NCBI GenBank assembly: GCA_021818645.1 | Contig: JAKATS010000129.1 | Coordinates: 1 to 6,966 of the forward strand | DNA from: Acidobacteriota bacterium | GTDB taxonomy: Bacteria > Acidobacteriota > Terriglobia > Terriglobales > SCQP01 | DNA: 6,966 bases | Reading direction: 5' to 3' | Shown: in pieces, positions 1 through 6,966 of the stretch | Layout: each line of letters begins with the position of its first letter | Position numbering within the stretch: position 1 is the stretch's first letter | Program-made: the position numbers and the translations under genes | Notes under the pieces: model-generated | The model's database searches: none | Seen by the model: only the letters and a program-made list of their open reading frames with translations | What the model was told of the DNA's origin: nothing

Positions 1-446
1 GATCCGGTGGCCACAATGATGTCTTTGGCGCGCAGCTCCCAGGCTTCGCCCTCGGGCGGCTGGATGCGCAATTTTCCCGCCCCCGCCCACTGCGCCGCGC
101 CCCGCACCCATTCCACTTTATTTTTACGGAACAGGAACTCGATGCCTTTGGCATGTTTGCCGACAATCTGGTCTTTGCGCGCCTGCAGTTTCGCCCAGTC
201 CAGCGTGAACCCCTCCGCCTGAATGCCGAAATCCTGGGCATGGCGGAAGGTATCGAGCACCTCGGCCGTATGCAGCAGGGCTTTGGTGGGAATGCAGCCG
301 ACATGCAGGCAGGTGCCGCCCAGCTTGTTGTCTTTTTCCACCACCGCGACCGACAGCCCATATTCGGCCGCGCGAATCGCCGCCCAATACCCGCCCGGTC
401 CGCTGCCCACCACGGCCAGATCGAATTCCCGTTTTTGTTCCGCCAT
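1..446 (-). CDS. lpdA: Dihydrolipoyl dehydrogenase (E3), N-terminal 148 residues, cut by window edge
   Basis: This is the FAD-dependent E3 subunit that reoxidises dihydrolipoamide with NAD+ in the pyruvate and 2-oxoacid dehydrogenase complexes and the glycine cleavage system, in the cytoplasm. The frame read from ATG 446 gives the N-terminal FAD-binding fold: a beta strand followed by VVGSGPGGYWAA (residues 12-23, the GxGxxG dinucleotide motif), an acidic residue ending the second strand (E37), then the redox-active disulfide motif GGTCLHVGCIPTK (43-55) with Cys46 and Cys51. The frame stays open to base 1, ending in IIVATG, the usual E3 strand before the NAD domain. AAGGAG at 463-458 lies 11 bases before the ATG, which supports this start. 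The common consensus is LNVGCIPSK and GGYVAA; here His48, Thr54 and Trp21 differ. Mercuric or glutathione reductases are less likely given the disulfide motif context. The NAD-binding and dimerisation domains lie outside the window. It lies downstream of the toxin gene on the same strand. Confidence 0.93.
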   Translation of the reverse strand, partial: MAEQKREFDLAVVGSGPGGYWAAIRAAEYGLSVAVVEKDNKLGGTCLHVGCIPTKALLHTAEVLDTFRHAQDFGIQAEGFTLDWAKLQARKDQIVGKHAKGIEFLFRKNKVEWVRGAAQWAGAGKLRIQPPEGEAWELRAKDIIVATG

Positions 447-519
447 CGGCGTGTCCGCTCCTTCAGAAATACGCAAATCATTATGGTAGCGCGGCCCGGG
501 AAACTCGGGACTCTTGTAT

Positions 520-1002
520 TCATTGTGGGAAAGCCCCGCGGTCACTTGCGCGGTGGAATAATCGCTCGTCCCAGACGACAGCTTGTGGTTTTGCGGCAGT
601 GATGTCTTGAAATGCTGAATGTTCCGGGTTCAGCAGAAGATTGTGCTCGCGGCCGCGGGTGACAAGGCTCGGCACCCGCAGAACCGCCGTGCGCCGCTCC
701 TTTAGCCACTGATCGCCCAATGCGCGGCTGGCCAGTTGATCTTCGGCGTCCCAGCCCGGCACGGTCTCCAGCGCCACGGTTTCAATCGTCACTGTTTCGG
801 GAATCGTGATTTCGACCAGCGCATGGGTCTTGGGGACGCGGCCCAGATTGCTGTGTGCCAGAACTTCGAGCATAGCGCCGGCGAAGGACTCGGCGCAGTA
901 AATCACCGGGCGTCCGGGCGAATTCCAGCGGCCGCCGGTCAGCCGGGCGTCGGTGCCATCGAAGATGGGAACTCGGCGGTCGGCAATGCGGTAGGCGCGC
1001 AT
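520..1002 (-). CDS. RES-domain toxin of a type II toxin-antitoxin pair
   Basis: This 160-residue protein matches the RES family, whose studied members (MbcT of Mycobacterium tuberculosis, the Pseudomonas putida RES toxin) deplete cellular NAD+ and stop growth. The three residues that name the family are visible in order: Arg25 in GGRWNSPG (23-30), Glu46 in AGAMLEVLAH (41-50) and Ser112 in VPSLV (110-114), followed by the typical NLLLNPEH (121-128). The N-terminal MRAYRIAD also fits family members, so the protein looks full length and intact. Its ATG shares one base with the antitoxin stop (TGATG), and I see no Shine-Dalgarno before it, so translation is probably coupled to the antitoxin, which would keep the toxin in step with its inhibitor. 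No signal peptide or membrane segment is present; it should act in the cytoplasm. Family assignment is firm from motifs. NAD+ degradation is inferred from relatives. Confidence 0.92.
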   Translation of the reverse strand: MRAYRIADRRVPIFDGTDARLTGGRWNSPGRPVIYCAESFAGAMLEVLAHSNLGRVPKTHALVEITIPETVTIETVALETVPGWDAEDQLASRALGDQWLKERRTAVLRVPSLVTRGREHNLLLNPEHSAFQDITAAKPQAVVWDERLFHRASDRGAFPQ

Positions 1003-1433
1003 CAGGCGGGAATGCCGTAAAAGAGCCGGTCGAGCAATTCTTCAACTTGTCGCGCCCCCAGTTCGGTCATGGCCAGTTGGAGCGGAATCTGCTTTCGCAG
1101 TTCCGGGTGCGGCTTGAGCAGCCACGCGCGGGCGTCTTCCCGATCGCTCCAGGCGTATTCCGCCGCGGCAATCACCCGCGCCAGCCGTTCCGTTCGCTCG
1201 CTCTCCGTGGGGGAAAGCCGTGTGCGCCGTTTGAATGTGGCTTCCGGCACCACGCGGTACATCATGCGCCGCGCATCGCCAATCGTTGGATAGACTCGTT
1301 CTGTCGTGAGCCGCAATGCCCGTTTGGGCAGCCCCTGAGAAATGGATTGTTCCAGGTCGCCAATCGAACGAATGCGGCGGCCCAGTATCGCTGGGCCGCC
1401 CATGACAGCGGCAATTTTTTCCGGCCGGATCAT
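1002..1433 (-). CDS. Xre/MbcA/ParS-family antitoxin, partner of the RES toxin
   Basis: This 143-residue protein is the expected partner of the RES toxin: a DNA-binding antitoxin that blocks the toxin active site and usually represses its own operon. The N-terminal half has the family pattern AVMGGPAILGRRIRS (9-23), DLEQSISQGLP (26-36) and a recognition-type segment TFKRR (66-70) followed by RLSPTESERTERLARV (72-87). The C-terminal toxin-binding domain shows AEYAWSDREDARAWLLKPHP (91-110), TELGARQVEELLDRLFYG (123-140), close to the DUF2384 pattern. I chose ATG 1433 because GGAGG at 1445-1441 sits seven bases upstream. An in-frame ATG at 1454 would add seven residues but has only a weak GGGG before it and lies inside the TATAAT box. 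The stop overlaps the toxin ATG by one base. Antitoxin-before-toxin order is the usual one for this family. Family assignment is strong; autoregulation is inferred. Confidence 0.9.
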   Translation of the reverse strand: MIRPEKIAAVMGGPAILGRRIRSIGDLEQSISQGLPKRALRLTTERVYPTIGDARRMMYRVVPEATFKRRTRLSPTESERTERLARVIAAAEYAWSDREDARAWLLKPHPELRKQIPLQLAMTELGARQVEELLDRLFYGIPA

Positions 1434-1440
1434 GCTCCTG

Positions 1441-1445
1441 CCTCC
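1441..1445 (-). promoter_or_regulatory. Ribosome-binding site that decides the antitoxin start
   Basis: GGAGG on the minus strand lies seven bases before ATG 1433, close to ideal spacing. It lies inside the longer frame that would begin at ATG 1454, and it is the main reason for preferring the shorter 143-residue antitoxin. Confidence 0.65.
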
Positions 1446-1452
1446 ATAGCTC

Positions 1453-1458
1453 ATTATA
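1453..1458 (-). promoter_or_regulatory. Perfect -10 box (TATAAT) for the toxin-antitoxin operon
   Basis: The minus strand reads TATAAT at 1458-1453. Transcription starting about seven bases downstream would begin near 1446, just before the GGAGG ribosome-binding site at 1445-1441 and the antitoxin ATG at 1433, giving a very short leader. The -35 position (about 1481-1476, ATCATT) does not match TTGACA, so the promoter may be weak in the absence of other factors or recognised differently. The same bases fall within one arm of the spacer inverted repeat, as expected if the antitoxin represses here. Confidence 0.5.
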
Positions 1459-1473
1459 GCCCCATGAGCGGAT

Positions 1474-1525
1474 CAAATGATTCAATGCTCCGGGTGACGG
1501 GTTGAACGAACGGTTTCATCATTTG
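1474..1525. repeat. Inverted repeat in the divergent spacer, candidate antitoxin operator
   Basis: CAAATGAT at 1474-1481 is repeated in exact inverse as ATCATTTG at 1518-1525. The match continues inward after a two-base mismatch (CAAATGATTCAA versus TTTCATCATTTG, 10 of 12 positions). Arm starts are 44 bases apart, roughly four helical turns. A third, looser copy, CAAATTGAT, lies at 1546-1554. The left arm covers the -35 region of the antitoxin promoter. Antitoxins of this family commonly bind repeats at their own promoter, so an operator role is plausible, but it is inferred only from position and symmetry. Confidence 0.35.
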
Positions 1526-1619
1526 CGTAAGCATTTTTCAGTTGCCAAATTGATGAATGGCTTCGAATGCCGCAAAAAGCTCAGGAAATCCCAGGTTTAC
1601 AATATCCACAGCAGTGGCT

Positions 1620-6029
<4,410 letters not shown>

Positions 6030-6053
6030 CCTGAATTGGGATCAAGGCTCTAG

Positions 6054-6087
6054 GAAGTGAAACTCATATAGAAGTGAAACTCATATA
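6054..6087 (+). repeat. Perfect tandem duplication of a 17-bp unit upstream of the peptidase gene
   Basis: The unit GAAGTGAAACTCATATA occurs at 6054-6070 and again, without mismatch, at 6071-6087. A looser third echo, GCGAAACTAATC, follows at 6097-6108. The second copy runs into TATAAC (6084-6089), a -10-like hexamer, but no TTGACA-like -35 is found at the right distance. The pair sits in the 135-base gap between the Lhr stop and the peptidase start, which otherwise has no gene and no clear terminator. It could be direct-repeat operator sites or a simple slippage duplication. Confidence 0.8.
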
Positions 6088-6150
6088 ACAGTTCATGCGA
6101 AACTAATCGCATCATCCAATGATTTTTTGCAGTATGCTAATGGGTTCTCC

Positions 6151-6155
6151 AGGGA
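6151..6155 (+). promoter_or_regulatory. Ribosome-binding site of the S10 peptidase gene
   Basis: AGGGA lies nine bases before ATG 6165, an acceptable distance. It supports the start that gives a good signal peptide, rather than the overlapping frame beginning with TTG at 6127. Confidence 0.5.
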
Positions 6156-6164
6156 CCTGATCTT

Positions 6165-6966
6165 ATGCGACCTTTCCGTTCCGCGATTTCCTGCTTCCTC
6201 GCCCTGTTTTCTCTGGCCTTGTATCTCGCCGCTCTGCCGGCCAAACCCAAACCCACGCCCAAACCCGTGGCCAAAAAGACCAAAAAACCCAGACAGCGGG
6301 CCGTCAAAACCCAGGGCACGGTGACGATCAACGGCAAGAAAATCTCTTACACCGCGACCGCCGGAACCATCCTGCTCTACGGCGCCAATCACAAGCCCAC
6401 GGCGAGCATGTTCTATATCGCCTATACCGAGAACGGAGTTCCGGCCGCCCGGCGGCCCATCACCTTTGCCTATAACGGCGGCCCGGGTGCGGCCTCGGCG
6501 CTGGTGGATATCGGCGGCTTCGGCCCGCGGCGGATTGCGTGGCCCAAACCGGGCCAGGTCCGGATGGAATTGCCGCCCTATAAGCTGGTCAGCAATCACG
6601 ACAGCATTCTGGCCTCGACCGACCTGGTGTTTGTGGATGCGGTCGGCACCGGCTACAGCCGCATTTTGAAATTCGGTACGCCCAAAATGTTTTACGGCAT
6701 CGCCGCCGACGGCCAGGCCTTCACCCAGTTCATTGAGCGTTACATCACGCAAAACGGGCGCTGGAATTCGCCCAAATTTCTGCTCGGCGAAAGCTACGGC
6801 ACCATGCGCAACGCCGTGCTGGCCAATGATCTGGTCAACAAAGGCGTCTATCTGAACGGCGTGATCATGTGTTCGACCGTGCTGCAGTTTCCCACCCTCG
6901 ACTTTAATCCCGGCAACGATCTGGGCTACGACCTCTACCTGCCCTCCTACGCCGCCGAGATCGGAA
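6165..6966 (+). CDS. Exported S10-family serine carboxypeptidase-like protein, first 267 residues
   Basis: Peptidase family S10 enzymes are alpha/beta-hydrolases that usually remove C-terminal residues from peptides at acidic pH. The N-terminus has a signal peptide: basic start MRPFR, hydrophobic stretch 7-24 (AISCFLALFSLALYLAAL) and a likely cut after LPA at residue 26. A Lys/Pro-rich spacer follows (KPKPTPKPVAKKTKKPRQR, 27-45). The catalytic domain shows ITFAYNGGPGAASAL (99-113), the oxyanion-hole region; STDLVFVDAVGTGYS (about 149-163), the family's DQPVGTGFS-like segment; and FLLGESYGTMR, with nucleophile Ser210. The catalytic Asp and His lie beyond the window. The canonical forms are NGGPGCSS and GESYGG; here they are NGGPGAAS and GESYGTMR, as in a divergent bacterial branch. 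It should act in the periplasm or outside the cell. The start follows AGGGA at good spacing. The gene follows lhr on the same strand after 135 bases, probably with its own promoter. Confidence 0.9.
   Translation, partial: MRPFRSAISCFLALFSLALYLAALPAKPKPTPKPVAKKTKKPRQRAVKTQGTVTINGKKISYTATAGTILLYGANHKPTASMFYIAYTENGVPAARRPITFAYNGGPGAASALVDIGGFGPRRIAWPKPGQVRMELPPYKLVSNHDSILASTDLVFVDAVGTGYSRILKFGTPKMFYGIAADGQAFTQFIERYITQNGRWNSPKFLLGESYGTMRNAVLANDLVNKGVYLNGVIMCSTVLQFPTLDFNPGNDLGYDLYLPSYAAEIG

Noticed and set aside
495..509. Possible hairpin CCCGGG-AAA-CTCGGG between toxin and lpdA
   Set aside because: The six-base stem with a G-U pair forms properly only in plus-strand RNA, where no gene ends. In the minus transcript it has a mismatch and no U-run, so it is not a convincing terminator.
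153..602. Plus-strand open frame of 149 codons over lpdA and the spacer
   Set aside because: The minus strand encodes a clear FAD and redox-disulfide domain here; the plus frame is a shadow.
1542..1570. TTGCCA (1542-1547) as -35 of an lhr promoter
   Set aside because: At 16-18 bases downstream there is only GAATGC-like sequence, not a -10 box.
6140..6160. Six-codon mini frame ATG...TGA ending four bases before the peptidase ATG
   Set aside because: No ribosome-binding site precedes it, and its interior overlaps the peptidase's own AGGGA site. Chance is the simpler explanation.
6165..6196. Lipoprotein signal around Cys10 of the peptidase
   Set aside because: The residues before Cys10 (AIS) do not match a lipobox with Leu at -3, and the hydrophobic stretch continues well past the cysteine, as in an ordinary signal peptide.
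6093..6752. Minus-strand open frame of 219 codons opposite the peptidase
   Set aside because: It covers the sense-coded signal peptide and NGGPG motif of the S10 peptidase, is Gly/Arg-rich and has no recognisable features.

Overview
The window is GC-rich bacterial chromosomal DNA with five protein-coding genes and no RNA gene, CRISPR array or insertion sequence. The gene content (full-length Lhr helicase, secreted S10-family serine carboxypeptidase, Xre/RES toxin-antitoxin pair, lipoamide dehydrogenase) and the codon style would fit an Acidobacteriota-like soil bacterium. That placement is inference from family impressions, not from a search.

Left part, minus strand (1-1433). The order of transcription runs right to left. 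An antitoxin with an Xre/MbcA/ParS-type C-terminal domain (1433-1002) overlaps by one base the start of a RES-domain toxin (1002-520). After a 73-base gap comes the start of a dihydrolipoyl dehydrogenase gene (446 to beyond base 1), cut by the window edge. The antitoxin has a perfect TATAAT box just upstream and a good Shine-Dalgarno. No convincing terminator separates the toxin from the dehydrogenase.

Middle, plus strand (1620-6029). One very large gene encodes a full-length Lhr-type superfamily 2 helicase of 1469 residues: two RecA domains with all expected motifs, the Lhr-specific core extension, and the large C-terminal region. It diverges from the toxin-antitoxin operon. The AT-richer spacer of about 190 bases between them carries an 8-bp perfect inverted repeat (CAAATGAT / ATCATTTG), a candidate operator for antitoxin autoregulation.

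Right part, plus strand (6030-6966). A 135-base intergenic stretch holds a perfect 17-bp tandem duplication. It is followed by the first 267 codons of an exported S10-family peptidase with a signal peptide, a Lys/Pro-rich spacer, NGGPG and GESYG motifs; the gene continues past the window.

The genes do not form one pathway. The only accessory system is the toxin-antitoxin pair, whose toxin family degrades NAD+. I found no convincing evidence of an undescribed system. The most interesting signals are the spacer repeats, the tandem duplication upstream of the peptidase, and small departures from family consensus in the peptidase, Lhr and dehydrogenase.
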